Shown: in pieces, positions 36,688 through 46,764 of the stretch
Layout: each line of letters starts with the position of its first letter
How positions within the stretch are numbered: position 1 is the first letter of the stretch
Assembly (NCBI GenBank): GCA_943788055.1
Contig: CALSOU010000011.1
Coordinates: 16,691 to 80,690 of the forward strand
Source: an uncultured Saprospiraceae bacterium
Lineage (GTDB): Bacteria; Bacteroidota; Bacteroidia; Chitinophagales; Saprospiraceae
DNA: 64,000 nt
Reading direction: 5' to 3'
Program-made: the position numbers and the translations under genes
The notes under the pieces: generated by a model
What the model was told of the DNA's origin: nothing
What the model saw: only the letters and a program-made list of their open reading frames with translations
Databases searched by the model: none

Positions 36688-37980
36688 ATGAAAAAATCAT
36701 TTTTATTGCTTTTTGTGCTTTTTGGATTTGTTGGTATTTCCGTTGGGCAAACAGGAATGAAAGCTATTAATAAAGCAGGACGATTATTGAGTACTTATAA
36801 TTTGGATCCTTCAGCTAACGCAGATAAATTAAGCCAAGCTTTAGATTTGCTCGAAACTGGTTTCGAAGATTCGGAGGTTCAGTCCAGTGCTGCAGCATAC
36901 CTGACAAAAGGTGAAATACTCAGCACACAAGCAAATTCTATCATTAACGAAGTTATTCTTAACCCTGAAGCTGGGGAAGGAAAAGACTTTACAGTTGGGT
37001 ACAAAGCTTATGAAGCATTCACTAAGGCTCATGATATTGCTGAAAAGAAGTTTCGCAAGAGGGAAGCATTGAAAGGTCTAGTCAAACTTGAAAGTATTAT
37101 AGAAAATATGGGTGTAATTGCTTATCAGAACTCAGCTTGGGAGGCAGCATTTAAGTCTTTTAATTCAGCAATGGACATGTCTGATTACATCACAGCAATT
37201 GGCGAAGAATCAGCAGTAACTGCTGAGAAAAAGCAAGATCTCTTGATGAACGCATTGACTGTTGGTTCTCAAGAAGGATCTGGGCTAGATATTACTTCTA
37301 CAGTTGAGAAAGCGATTGCTATGGATATTCCGAATCCGGCAATATATCAAATTGCTTACTCCACTTTTGAAAAAATTGACCCTGATAAAGCAACAATGTA
37401 CCTTGAAAAGGGAATAGCTAAATTTCCTGAGGATTCTGGACTTTTATTTGCTCAGATCAACAAGTATATAGCTGAAGGTAAACTTGAAGCATTGATTGAT
37501 AAATTAAAAGCCGCAATCGCTGCTGAACCAGAGAATGCGACTGTTTATGCAACTCTTGGCAATGTATATGATCAACTATATGTGCAAGCGTCGGATGAAG
37601 GTAATGAAGATAAAGCGAACGAATACTTTGATGGAGCCTTGAAGTACTACTTAGGAGCAACAGATATTGATGAGAACTCATTCAATTCCTACTATGGAAT
37701 AGGTGCACTATATTTCAATAAAGCTGCCAAAGTTGGTAAAGAACTTAATGAATTAAGCAATGATTTCTCGGCTGCAGGGATTAAGAAATATGATGCTAAG
37801 AAAGCTGAAATGACATCTATGTACGAAAAGTCTTATCCATATTTGGAAAAGGCGGAAAAAATAAGTCCAGATGAGCCTTTAATACTTCAAGCACTGAAAG
37901 AGTATTACGTTCGAACCAACAAAAATGATAAGGCTGCTGAATACAAGGAGAAATTAGAAAAGGTTACAGGAGGAAACTAA
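36688..37980 (+). CDS. Secreted/periplasmic tetratricopeptide-repeat protein
   Basis: 430 residues with a signal peptide (SFLLLFVLFGFVGISVGQ). Helical repeats consistent with TPR units run through most of the mature protein, most clearly from residue ~210: NPAIYQIAYSTFEKIDPDKA, NATVYATLGNVYDQLYVQA and a final YSYPYLEKAEKISPDEP-like unit. Such proteins are abundant in Bacteroidota and often act as envelope scaffolds. No specific function is visible. A good terminator follows. Confidence 0.75.
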   Translation: MKKSFLLLFVLFGFVGISVGQTGMKAINKAGRLLSTYNLDPSANADKLSQALDLLETGFEDSEVQSSAAAYLTKGEILSTQANSIINEVILNPEAGEGKDFTVGYKAYEAFTKAHDIAEKKFRKREALKGLVKLESIIENMGVIAYQNSAWEAAFKSFNSAMDMSDYITAIGEESAVTAEKKQDLLMNALTVGSQEGSGLDITSTVEKAIAMDIPNPAIYQIAYSTFEKIDPDKATMYLEKGIAKFPEDSGLLFAQINKYIAEGKLEALIDKLKAAIAAEPENATVYATLGNVYDQLYVQASDEGNEDKANEYFDGALKYYLGATDIDENSFNSYYGIGALYFNKAAKVGKELNELSNDFSAAGIKKYDAKKAEMTSMYEKSYPYLEKAEKISPDEPLILQALKEYYVRTNKNDKAAEYKEKLEKVTGGN

Positions 37981-38013
37981 AAAATAGAATTTTAGTAGAA
38001 AGCGTTTTTGGCG

Positions 38014-38051
38014 AAAGAGATGTGATCAATATGATTACATCTCTTTTTTTG
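38014..38051 (+). terminator. Intrinsic terminator after the TPR gene
   Basis: Stem AAAGAGATGTGAT / ATTACATCTCTTT with a 7-nt loop and a run of seven T. One mismatch in thirteen pairs. Confidence 0.85.
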
Positions 38052-38217
38052 CTTAAATACAATATATATGGTGTTTTTGATAATGTATAAAGGTTCTCAT
38101 TGTAATCTATTTATGAAAAAATTAACCTGGCTGTAACTTTTTTTTAATTTTCTTCGTTGTCTAAGCAGCCCTCAATATCTTATCTTCGTGTTTAATTCAA
38201 ACAGACATTAACAAAGA

Positions 38218-38433
38218 ATGAAAAAACGTCATATATCAACTGCTTTTTTGTGTTTATTCGTTCTAAGCATTTGCTCATTTGTTTTTCTTAACAAAGAAAA
38301 TCCAGACTTCGCACTTTTTACATTTCCGACAGAACTTCCTACGTTCAATGTAGCTCCCAGTCACTTACCTGATGTTGAAGCTGTAAAAAACACAATACTG
38401 TTAATTAAAGAAATTATCTTGTTTGACCTATAG
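38218..38433 (+). CDS. Small secreted hypothetical protein
   Basis: 71 residues with an apparent signal peptide (ISTAFLCLFVLSICSFVFL). The mature part (NKENPDFALFTFPTELPTFNVAPS) is not recognised. TATCTTCG at about 38178-38185, with a TTG at roughly 20 nt upstream, is a near-consensus promoter, which gives some support for a real gene. The stop lies 5 nt from the end of the convergent transporter pseudogene. Confidence 0.45.
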   Translation: MKKRHISTAFLCLFVLSICSFVFLNKENPDFALFTFPTELPTFNVAPSHLPDVEAVKNTILLIKEIILFDL

Positions 38434-38437
38434 CTTC

Positions 38438-39557
38438 TTATCTTCTCCTTTCATTTACTTTGTCCTGGAATTCTGGACTTACCAGATCTACTCCTTCGTC
38501 CCTTGCTGCCTCATTGATTTTGGATTCTAATCCTTAAGCACTTCAAAATATGACTGCAAAAAATAGCGCTTGAAATATATAATCATTCAGCTTGTGAGAG
38601 GTATACCTATAATCAAACCAGGTAAACCGAAGATATAGCTCCAGACACTAAGTGCCAGAACCATAATCCCTGGATTCATACCAATATTTTTTCCATAATC
38701 ATCGGTGTAAGCAAAAGCTCTTCAACGATACTAGCAACTATAAAAACTACAACGACGATAGTGAAATAGAAAAGAAAACTTAGAGGCGTTTCGACGGATA
38801 GGACAAGACAAGATAAGGCCAATGGAATAAGGGTAAAGTATTGGAGGTAAGGAATGTATGATAATATCGTAACCAAAAAAATGATCAGTATCAATCCAGG
38901 CATGTCTAGAATGGTAAATGCAATTCCATAGATTAAGGAGAGAAGAAGTACAATGTATGTTCTCAGTTTAAAGTACTTAATGAAAGTCTGACTGAAATCT
39001 TCTAAGATTAAATCGAAACCGTTTTTGTTGTTATGAAGTAGATATTGATTTCTAATCGAAATGAAGTAGTCTAGCTGATAAAGTACTAGTACAAAGTAGC
39101 CAATAGTTGAAAAAAGTATCAATAGAAAGCCGAAATTACTTTCATCAGCAGGAGTTTTAGAGTCATCGCTATTAAAAACGGATAGAATTTTCGAAAAGCT
39201 ATCTCTGATTGTTTCAGTATCGATTTTAGAGTAGTCTATATTTTTCAATTTGTTTACTATTGAATCTGATTGAGATTGCAAGGTATTTTGCAGTTCTTCT
39301 ACATCATAAATTTTGCCCAGGTAATCCTTAACCTTTTTGGCTGTTTTGTCAAGTTGCTCTTGATTGTTTGAAGCCAGTAAGGTAAAACTTTGATTGAAGC
39401 GTTTGAAGTCTCGATTGACGTATTGTGTGAAAAACAAGAAGAAGAAAACGATAAAACATAAAGTACCTACGAGGAAGAGGGTAGTTATTTTATCCGTTTT
39501 ATGACAGAAAAGGAAGTAGTTGTCAAACGCTTTGTTAAGATCTAATTCAGCGAATTC
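38438..39557 (-). pseudogene. Broken AI-2E family transporter gene
   Basis: The 253-residue track ORF is the middle of an AI-2E-type (DUF20) permease: hydrophobic helices, then SYIPYLQYFTLIPLALS and IVEELLLTPMIMEK. A one-base loss in a run of A (plus 38687-38692) shifts the frame; the correct frame continues NIGMNPGIMVLALSVWSYIFGLPGLIIGIP, the family's conserved end, then hits a TGA (38587-38589). A further shift near 38520 leads to INEAARDEGVDLVSPEF and a natural stop at 38438. The N-terminal frame is open to about 39557 but has no clear ATG. Total length fits the ~370-residue family. Confidence 0.82.
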
Positions 39558-39620
39558 TTAAAAATTTGCTAGAGAAGAAGTTTTTATTTTGAAGATGAAC
39601 TTTTAAGCTGTAAGCCAAGG

Positions 39621-40658
39621 CTAGTTTGCACGATAGTATTCTTCAATTCTTTGATTTTCGTTGTTCCCTACGATAATTCTTAGTATGGTTCTATCTAACT
39701 TAATAATTTCTCCACGTTTGATTTTGTCTTTCCGATTAACATTGATTTTGATTTGGTTTTCAGTTGAGTTAAGCTCAAAATTATAGGCATTTTTTTCCTC
39801 TACCCATGTTCCTCTATTTGAGCTTTTATCAAGCTGAATTCTCATGAAGTCATCTCGAAAGGATGATTCTGGACCTGTTGGTAGTTCGGAGATGTAGTAA
39901 ATATATGGACCATCGAATATTCCGGATAATTCCTTGATATCCACTATTCCTCTGGCTGATTCTATGTCCGAAAATTTTTGAAATTTTGGTTTGAAGTAGC
40001 CGAATTGCGGTTCATCTACATTTTGAGTTGCAGGATAGTAGTCAGCAATTTTGATCTCAAACTGCAGTGTATCTTTACAGCCATATTTGTCTTCACCTAT
40101 GACCTCTATTCTTCCGTCATCATAAAATCGGCCAATATTCATGACTGTTTGATCATGCCAGTTGCCATTGAAAGACCAATCGTAGTAATCAAAACCCCTA
40201 TTCATAATAACACTAACTCCTTTTTGCCTTCTGAAGGATTTCTTTTCGACCTTGTCGATCTTTAGTTGCAGGTGCTCATTTCCAACATTCATCTTGTGCT
40301 CAAGACGTCTGATTACCATTTGATATGTTGTATCGTAAAGAGTAGAGTAGTACTTCGAGTTGTTTTTAGGCACAAATGGTCTTCCATATCCAGTATAGCC
40401 CTTGAAGTCAGTGGAACTATCCCAAATCATGACTAGCCCAGGAAATAGAATCTCCAGGTCAATTTTAGCTTCTTCACCAATACAATAGGTATAGTTGAAA
40501 ACGGAGTCAAAAGGTATATTGCGATCGAGAGAATCTTGATCATCAGCATTCATAATCCCGTCGCTATCAGTGTCGCGGTCGAGCTGATAGATCTGTGCAT
40601 CAAGTCCAAATGATATTGTGATTGCCCAAATCAAGGTAACTAGTATTTTACGTCGCAA
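39621..40658 (-). CDS. Hypothetical secreted protein with a thrombospondin type 3-like motif
   Basis: 345 residues with a signal peptide (LVTLIWAITISFGLDAQ). Immediately after it, DRDTDSDGIMNADDQDS resembles a thrombospondin type 3 calcium-binding repeat. The middle has CIGEEAKIDLEILFPG and EVIGEDKYGCKDTLQFEI, reminiscent of PKD/Ig-like adhesion modules. No C-terminal sorting domain is seen. Function unknown. Confidence 0.6.
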   Translation of the reverse strand: MRRKILVTLIWAITISFGLDAQIYQLDRDTDSDGIMNADDQDSLDRNIPFDSVFNYTYCIGEEAKIDLEILFPGLVMIWDSSTDFKGYTGYGRPFVPKNNSKYYSTLYDTTYQMVIRRLEHKMNVGNEHLQLKIDKVEKKSFRRQKGVSVIMNRGFDYYDWSFNGNWHDQTVMNIGRFYDDGRIEVIGEDKYGCKDTLQFEIKIADYYPATQNVDEPQFGYFKPKFQKFSDIESARGIVDIKELSGIFDGPYIYYISELPTGPESSFRDDFMRIQLDKSSNRGTWVEEKNAYNFELNSTENQIKINVNRKDKIKRGEIIKLDRTILRIIVGNNENQRIEEYYRAN

Positions 40659-40782
40659 GTGTAATGTTAGCTGAGTTGAAAATAATGTTGATCGAAATAC
40701 TGTGTATTGTCAGAATACATGAGTCTATTTTTTTCCTTTTCAGAGATTTAAGAAAAATGCCAATTCACTTGTTGCAAAACTA

Positions 40783-41505
40783 TTATTCAGAAGGGAAATC
40801 CCCAGTAATATCTGTAAATAGCTCTTCATTTGATCTGCTTTTCGATGAATAGTAAATCTTTTTGTCGTTGGTTTTTGTGAACAGTATAAGAGGCGATTTT
40901 TCTGCGTTGATGATTAGTTTGACAATTTCTCCCGTTCCACTAGTGAAATACCCTTTCCTGATTTCTCCGAGAGAAAAACCATTGGTCCTTATAGTTATTT
41001 TGGGAATTCGCTCTACAAGTTCTAAACTCTTGATTTGCTCTCTTCTTACGACTTCTCCATAACTACCGTGAAATTCAATCTTATCACTATCAAAACTAAT
41101 CGTATTTTCTTTGAAACCGTAAGCTATTATAGAAATAACAAAAACTAATGTGAGCAACAGAATTCCGACACCCATTCTACTCCAAATTGATTTCTTGTTA
41201 TCATTATACTTGGCACTTGCCAGAATAAAATAACAATAGCCGAGGATAGGGTAGATAGCAAAGAAAATACCCGCTGTGTTTGAACTAATAAGTTGATTTA
41301 TTAGGATAAAAATGATAAAAAGGGAGATGCCAAGAAATATATGAAATTTGCGAAAGAACGGCAGAAATGATTTGATGTCCAACTGTTTCCTATCCTCTTC
41401 GCTCATTGAGTTATAACCTGCCAGCAAATACTTTGCGTTCTTTTCATTAACAATATATCCAATTGCTACGAATAGAAGACTTATCAATGCAAGTATGTAA
41501 ATCAT
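40783..41505 (-). CDS. Membrane protein with DUF3784-like N-terminus and PH-like domain
   Basis: 240 residues. The first part (IYILALISLLFVAIGYIV...KYLLAGYNSMSEEDRKQLDIK) matches the DUF3784-type pattern, with further helices to about 120. A soluble part from residue ~130 (TISFDSDKIEFHGSYGEVVRREQIKSLELV) resembles bacterial PH-like domains. Function unknown; the topology predicts the PH-like part on one membrane face. Confidence 0.6.
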   Translation of the reverse strand: MIYILALISLLFVAIGYIVNEKNAKYLLAGYNSMSEEDRKQLDIKSFLPFFRKFHIFLGISLFIIFILINQLISSNTAGIFFAIYPILGYCYFILASAKYNDNKKSIWSRMGVGILLLTLVFVISIIAYGFKENTISFDSDKIEFHGSYGEVVRREQIKSLELVERIPKITIRTNGFSLGEIRKGYFTSGTGEIVKLIINAEKSPLILFTKTNDKKIYYSSKSRSNEELFTDITGDFPSE

Positions 41506-41562
41506 CCTTTAAATAGTTTATTTGTTAATTAAGTTTCTGATCCTATTGGAGCTGAAATTTTA

Positions 41563-43101
41563 TTACATTGTTATCTTTTCCATGCTGTTGACAGCTATTC
41601 TTCTTTTGGGAGCTCGCTCTAATACCTTCTCAAATTGCTCTTGAGCTTCTTCTCTTCTATTTTTTGATGCAAGCCATTCCCCATATATTTCGAATGATGG
41701 TTTAACTATATTTGGCGGACCATAAGTATACCTAGTATTATCTTCAGCGTTGGTTGCTTTTTTCATCCATTCTTCAGCTAATTTTTCGTCGTCGTTACTT
41801 AAAGCAAGGAATGATCGTAATTCGTATTCTAGCACTTTTATACTTGTAACTTCATTAACCGATGGTGGCTGCAAGTAACTAGAGATTCCGCTACACATTT
41901 TTGCATCACCAGCGACCATTAATGATTCTCCTTTTGAAGACATGGTATTCAATTTAGAGATAGCTGCCTCTAATTTTTGTGAGTTATCATGGTGATATGC
42001 TGCCATGCCGTGTGCGAAAATTTCAACACCTTGCGTAAGTAGATTTAATTTTTCCAGATCAACTGTATCAATAGCCAAAGAGTCAGACCAGTTACCCGAC
42101 TGTGTTAGGTAATCAGCTTTCATCATCACATAATGTGCACGTGCTCTGCTTGAAGGTGTTTCAGAAGCGTATTGCTTCATTTCATAGACCATTTCTCTTG
42201 CCTTCGCTGTATCTCCTTTTTGTAAATACCCATACATTAACCATTTGAAAGCATGATAACCGCGAGCATCATTATCTAGACCCTTATCTTTCATACGAGT
42301 TACACTGGCTTCATAACTTGCAATATTCGATTTGATTACTTCATCCCACATACCCAAAGCCACAAAAATATGTGAAGGCATATGCAGTGCATGTTCTGCA
42401 TCGGGAGCCACTTGAGCGTAAGCATGTGCAGCATCTAGAGCTAAAGTAGCATGGTCTGGATCATCATAAGAGTGGATAAGATAGTGCAGTGCACCAGGGT
42501 GATTTGGGTTCTCATCGATGATACCTTGAACGATCTTGGCACCATGAGCATAATTATCATCTTCGGTTCTACTTTTGGAAGCACCTAGTAGCGACAAAGC
42601 GTAAAAGGCAGCAACTTCATGATGTTCGGGATACTTCTTATACAGTTTTTCCATCTGATTCTTGTAAGCCTCATCTTGATCTTTCTTATCACCTTCTGCA
42701 TAGAGAATCTCAACAGCTGCGAGTAAATATCGCTCGAGATCTGTTTGCGCCATTTTTAAGCGAGTTTCTTTGTTGTTAGCTAACTTGTTCAGTGCAGCAC
42801 TTCCTTCATCGCTGTATCGTTCCCTCCAAAGTGGGTGATTATACGACATCGCTTCCCCCCAATATGCCATAACGAAGTTGGAATCCAATTCCTGAGCTTG
42901 TACAAACTTCTCAGCAGCATCGTCAAATTCGAAACTATGTAGTAACAATAATCCTTCCTGAAAGAACGGTGCAGCTTCTTCTGTACTTGTGACTTCAAAA
43001 TTGACTTTGCCAAGTTTAACCTCTTCAGAAACTGGAGATTCCGTTGATTTACATTGAATTAATAGAAAAGTAAATAGGAGAAAGTAGATCGGATATTTCA
43101 T
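41563..43101 (-). CDS. Tetratricopeptide-repeat lipoprotein
   Basis: 512 residues with a lipobox (LLIQC, Cys ~17). FFQEGLLLLHSFEFDDAAEKFVQAQELDSNFVMAYWGEAMSY is a TPR pair, HALHMPSHIFVALGMWDEVIKSN another, and further repeats reach the end (EEAQEQFEKVLERAPKRR). This large TPR lipoprotein family occurs widely in Bacteroidota and Acidobacteria; its role is not established. It lies 88 nt downstream of fmt on the same strand. Confidence 0.78.
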   Translation of the reverse strand: MKYPIYFLLFTFLLIQCKSTESPVSEEVKLGKVNFEVTSTEEAAPFFQEGLLLLHSFEFDDAAEKFVQAQELDSNFVMAYWGEAMSYNHPLWRERYSDEGSAALNKLANNKETRLKMAQTDLERYLLAAVEILYAEGDKKDQDEAYKNQMEKLYKKYPEHHEVAAFYALSLLGASKSRTEDDNYAHGAKIVQGIIDENPNHPGALHYLIHSYDDPDHATLALDAAHAYAQVAPDAEHALHMPSHIFVALGMWDEVIKSNIASYEASVTRMKDKGLDNDARGYHAFKWLMYGYLQKGDTAKAREMVYEMKQYASETPSSRARAHYVMMKADYLTQSGNWSDSLAIDTVDLEKLNLLTQGVEIFAHGMAAYHHDNSQKLEAAISKLNTMSSKGESLMVAGDAKMCSGISSYLQPPSVNEVTSIKVLEYELRSFLALSNDDEKLAEEWMKKATNAEDNTRYTYGPPNIVKPSFEIYGEWLASKNRREEAQEQFEKVLERAPKRRIAVNSMEKITM

Positions 43102-43189
43102 CGTAATAGATTTGTATCTAAAAATAGTAAATTAATCGTGTTTTAATTTATTTGTGATGAAGAGGAATCTGAAGAATATTACTAAAATG

Positions 43190-44131
43190 TTACTTGTCAT
43201 CCTTCATTCCGATCTCCCAAGTTGTCTCTTTATATCCATTTAAGAAATCAACAACGGTCATTTTACGTTTTCCTTGCAATTTCACCTCTTTCAAAATTAT
43301 GTAACCATTGGTACAGGAAATTTTCATCTTCTTAGTTCTTTCGATTACAACTTGTCCGGGAGAAAGAGCTTGATCTGACTCTTTCTTTTTGCATTTGGTA
43401 ATTTGAAATTGTAGCCCGTCTAAGGTAGTCCAAGCAGTCGGAAAAGGACTCATTCCACGAATGAAATTATAAACAGTAGAGACATCTTGATGCCAGTTGA
43501 TCTCGCAGGTTTCTCTGTAGATCTTTGGTGCGGAAGTAGCTTCTGAATCATCCTGAGGAATTAGCTTGAATTCGTTACTTTTTATAGCTTTCACTGTGTC
43601 ATGGATTACATCAGCTCCTAAAAAGCGCATTCGCTCGTATAATTCACCAGCGGTTTCGTCTTCTCCAATGGTGATCTTTCTTTGAAATAAGTAATCGCCG
43701 GTATCTATTGCATGCTTGAGTTTGAAACTCGTTACTCCAGTTTCTTTTTCACCTCGCACAACTGCCCAGTTGATAGGAGCGGCACCTCGATATTTAGGTA
43801 GTAACGAACCATGTAAATTGTATGTTCCGTGTTGTGGCATATCCCAAACCATGACAGGCAGCATTCTAAAAGCTACAACGATCTGTACATCAGCCTTGTA
43901 AGAAGCTAGTTCCTCAATAAATTTTGGGGCTTTCAAATTTTTCGGCTGTAGGACTGGAATACTGTTTTCTTCGGCGTAGACTTTAACAGGTGTCTTGAGG
44001 AGTTTTTTACCACCTCGGCCGCCAAATTTGTCTGTTGCTGTAATGACAGCTACGACATCATATCCGTTTTTCACCAGAATATCTAAAGAGGGTACTGCAA
44101 AATCGGGCGAACCCATATAGATTATACGCAT
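43190..44131 (-). CDS. fmt: Methionyl-tRNA formyltransferase
   Basis: 313 residues. MRIIYMGSPDFAVPSLDILV starts the folate-binding domain. The catalytic motif is HGSLLPKYRGAAPINWAV (Asn-His-Asp set: Asn in YNLHGS, ~106), with TGVTSFKLKHAIDTGDYLFQ after it. The C-terminal OB-like domain begins near 205. It formylates Met-tRNAfMet for initiation. Length and motifs are normal. Confidence 0.93.
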   Translation of the reverse strand: MRIIYMGSPDFAVPSLDILVKNGYDVVAVITATDKFGGRGGKKLLKTPVKVYAEENSIPVLQPKNLKAPKFIEELASYKADVQIVVAFRMLPVMVWDMPQHGTYNLHGSLLPKYRGAAPINWAVVRGEKETGVTSFKLKHAIDTGDYLFQRKITIGEDETAGELYERMRFLGADVIHDTVKAIKSNEFKLIPQDDSEATSAPKIYRETCEINWHQDVSTVYNFIRGMSPFPTAWTTLDGLQFQITKCKKKESDQALSPGQVVIERTKKMKISCTNGYIILKEVKLQGKRKMTVVDFLNGYKETTWEIGMKDDK

Positions 44132-44248
44132 GAATTTTTATTGTAAAGTTACTATAGTTCAATCTTAAGACGAATTATCTCTCAAATTGTATCAAATCGA
44201 AAGATGATCGTTAAGGCAATGTATCATTGGATAAATGAACGTTTAATT

Positions 44249-46483
44249 TTAGTGATCATGATGTCCTGCATGCAGATTCCATTGTACAGGTATTGTAGGG
44301 ATAATTTGAGCTTTTGAACTGCCTTCCTGAATTTTATATACTTTGTCAGCTTCTAAGTTTACTAGGTTTTGGATATTTTCTCCTTCTATCGGCCAAAGTA
44401 TTTGTAATTCTTTCACTACAGTAGCTTTACCGATCCCAATGACCATGTCAAGTGAATTAGCGCCGAAAGAAGCTCCAGAATTCATCGTACGCCACAGTTC
44501 GCGTTCTTGTCCATTTTCTTCTATCAATAGACGTATTCTAGCACCAATTCCTTTTCTATTGGATCTAGTGCCCTCTAATCGGATACCGATAAAATGATTG
44601 CCAAAACCCGGGTTGTTAAAATATGCATTCTGAAAATTATCTCCCTCATAAGCTCCTCCCATCACGACATATACATCTAAATCGCCGTCTAAATCCATAT
44701 CAACCATTGAAATCCCATGACCTTTTTGAATATGGCCCATGCCGCTCGCAAAAGTTACATCTTCGATCTTATGGCCTTGGACATTTCGATAAAGTTTATT
44801 GGGCACAATCGAGAAGAAACTAGGATTCCCAGTTGCTAAATAGAAATCGATCCAACCGTCATTATCAAGATCACCATAGTTACAACCCATTGTATATATT
44901 GCTTCAGTTAGTCCGATCTCTGAACTTATTTCTTCGAATTTACCGCCTCCTTTGTTGATATACAATAATGTTTTTCCACCAGTTTTCCTACCCTTGATAT
45001 TCATAGATAAATCGGCTGATGGATTATTTAACTTACTACGAAAGGAAGATACCAGAATGTCATTCTTGCCATCATTATTAAAATCAAAAATCATATTAGG
45101 AAACGCAACCTTGGGCTCCGTTAGGTTGAGAAACTGGGCTGCCTCATTGAATGTCGGGGTTCCATCTTCAAGTTTACCTGAATGTAAGTACATTAGATTG
45201 GCATCACCAAGAACTGAAACATAGATGTCTGGCCAACCATCATTATTAATATCGTCTACACTAACACCTTTGTGATAGCCAGTTTGGGACAAACCAGCTT
45301 TTGCCCCTACATCAGTAAATGTTCCATTCTTATTGTTTATCCACAATTGAGTAGGAAAGGTTAATGTGTCAAAGCTTTCGTTCACTACGATAAGGTCTAA
45401 CCAACCATCTTTGTTGAAATCATTCCAACTGATTGCTTGAGTAGGGGTGTGGGTCATGAGACCTGCTTCTATTGTAACATCGGAAAAAGATCCATCACCA
45501 TTATTTTTCAATAAGGTATTTGGAATAGTTCCATCCCAGCGCATCCACGCTCCTCGCATAATGTACAGATCTATGAATCCGTCATTGTTATAGTCGGTTT
45601 GCTTGATATTTAGTCCACCAATAACGCCATCAAGACCTTTTGCCTTGGCCTGTTCTTCGAACCCACCATTGCCGTCATTGATATAGTAGTGAATCTGATC
45701 TGTGATACCCCATGATGAAGCTATGATATCATAATCACCGTCTTGGTCAAAGTCTTCAATAATACTTGCTCCGCTGATTCGATTGTCATCGATTTTAAGG
45801 GCTGAGGCAATATTGTCAAAACGAGGAAACCCTGAGTCCGATTGATCAAAATACTTTGGAGACAACAAGAACTTAGAAGGTACGCCATCAGGGTATGATC
45901 CTAGAGTCATATGAGCTAGATTTAGAAGCCATATGCAGCTTTGTTCGTTTGGGTTATAACTCAAGATATCTTCTAGGAGTTTAATTGCATTCTTTGATCC
46001 CTTTGTCAGGGTATGAATACCATCTTCCCGAATAGGTACAATACATGACTGGTGGTTATGGTTTTGAATGCAATTTTCCTGCTCTCCCATCCGCATATAA
46101 GCAATCGCAACTGCTTTTTTAAGATTAGTACCCATGTCGTTGTTGAGATCGATATTATTTATTTCACATGATCTAATAATTCGATCTAGTACTTCCAATG
46201 CAATCTTAGTTTCACCGCCGTTCAACATTTCCAAAGCGTACTGAATCAGCAGGTTCGCTTGATTGAGTCCTGTTGCTTTATCGGCTTCCAATTTGATCAA
46301 AGCTGCACGCTCTTTATTCAAGGTGTATGTTATATTCATGGGGCCGATTGCTGTATTTGCAGCACGAACGAGCTCTCTAGTATCTTGTGAAGATCCAACT
46401 TTGTCAGAGTTAGCTTCCGGTTCAGATACGCAAGAAATAATTGCTAGAGAAAACAAGGCGAAAAAAAAGAATTGCTGTTTCAT
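44249..46483 (-). CDS. ASPIC/UnbV lipoprotein with FG-GAP repeats
   Basis: About 744 residues from the ATG at 46483 (MKQQFFFFALFSLAIISC), chosen for the lipobox at Cys ~18; the track start adds ten residues. The middle (~230-620) holds at least seven FG-GAP-type calcium loops: DFDQDGDYD, DYNNDGFID, DFNKDGWLD, DINNDGWPD, DFNNDGKND, DLDNDGWID and DMDLDGDLD, consistent with a beta-propeller. The C-terminal ~100 residues (GIGARIRLL...VIGIGKATVVKELQILWP) are the ASPIC/UnbV domain. The last residues are His-rich (HAGHHDH) and could bind metal. Surface location is likely; ligand unknown. Confidence 0.82.
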   Translation of the reverse strand: MKQQFFFFALFSLAIISCVSEPEANSDKVGSSQDTRELVRAANTAIGPMNITYTLNKERAALIKLEADKATGLNQANLLIQYALEMLNGGETKIALEVLDRIIRSCEINNIDLNNDMGTNLKKAVAIAYMRMGEQENCIQNHNHQSCIVPIREDGIHTLTKGSKNAIKLLEDILSYNPNEQSCIWLLNLAHMTLGSYPDGVPSKFLLSPKYFDQSDSGFPRFDNIASALKIDDNRISGASIIEDFDQDGDYDIIASSWGITDQIHYYINDGNGGFEEQAKAKGLDGVIGGLNIKQTDYNNDGFIDLYIMRGAWMRWDGTIPNTLLKNNGDGSFSDVTIEAGLMTHTPTQAISWNDFNKDGWLDLIVVNESFDTLTFPTQLWINNKNGTFTDVGAKAGLSQTGYHKGVSVDDINNDGWPDIYVSVLGDANLMYLHSGKLEDGTPTFNEAAQFLNLTEPKVAFPNMIFDFNNDGKNDILVSSFRSKLNNPSADLSMNIKGRKTGGKTLLYINKGGGKFEEISSEIGLTEAIYTMGCNYGDLDNDGWIDFYLATGNPSFFSIVPNKLYRNVQGHKIEDVTFASGMGHIQKGHGISMVDMDLDGDLDVYVVMGGAYEGDNFQNAYFNNPGFGNHFIGIRLEGTRSNRKGIGARIRLLIEENGQERELWRTMNSGASFGANSLDMVIGIGKATVVKELQILWPIEGENIQNLVNLEADKVYKIQEGSSKAQIIPTIPVQWNLHAGHHDH

Positions 46484-46764
46484 AAATGTCATGTTGGAAC
46501 TCAAAGATATCAATACTTAAACGATCTATAGGGAAGTATTGTAAGCAATCTTTGATTTGGGCCAGGACCCAAAAGCATGCACTTGAATATTGCTAAAACA
46601 GTTTTGTAAGTTGTGATAAGAGACTGAGGAGGGAAGTTGTTGAGTTAAGATATAGAGACTTTGAAAGTTAGGTTTTAGGAATTGTACTTCAACTGATTTT
46701 ATTGCTTAACTTAAGGTATTTAATCGTGTTTTGATAATGATCAATTTTTCGATGTTGTTGTTAT

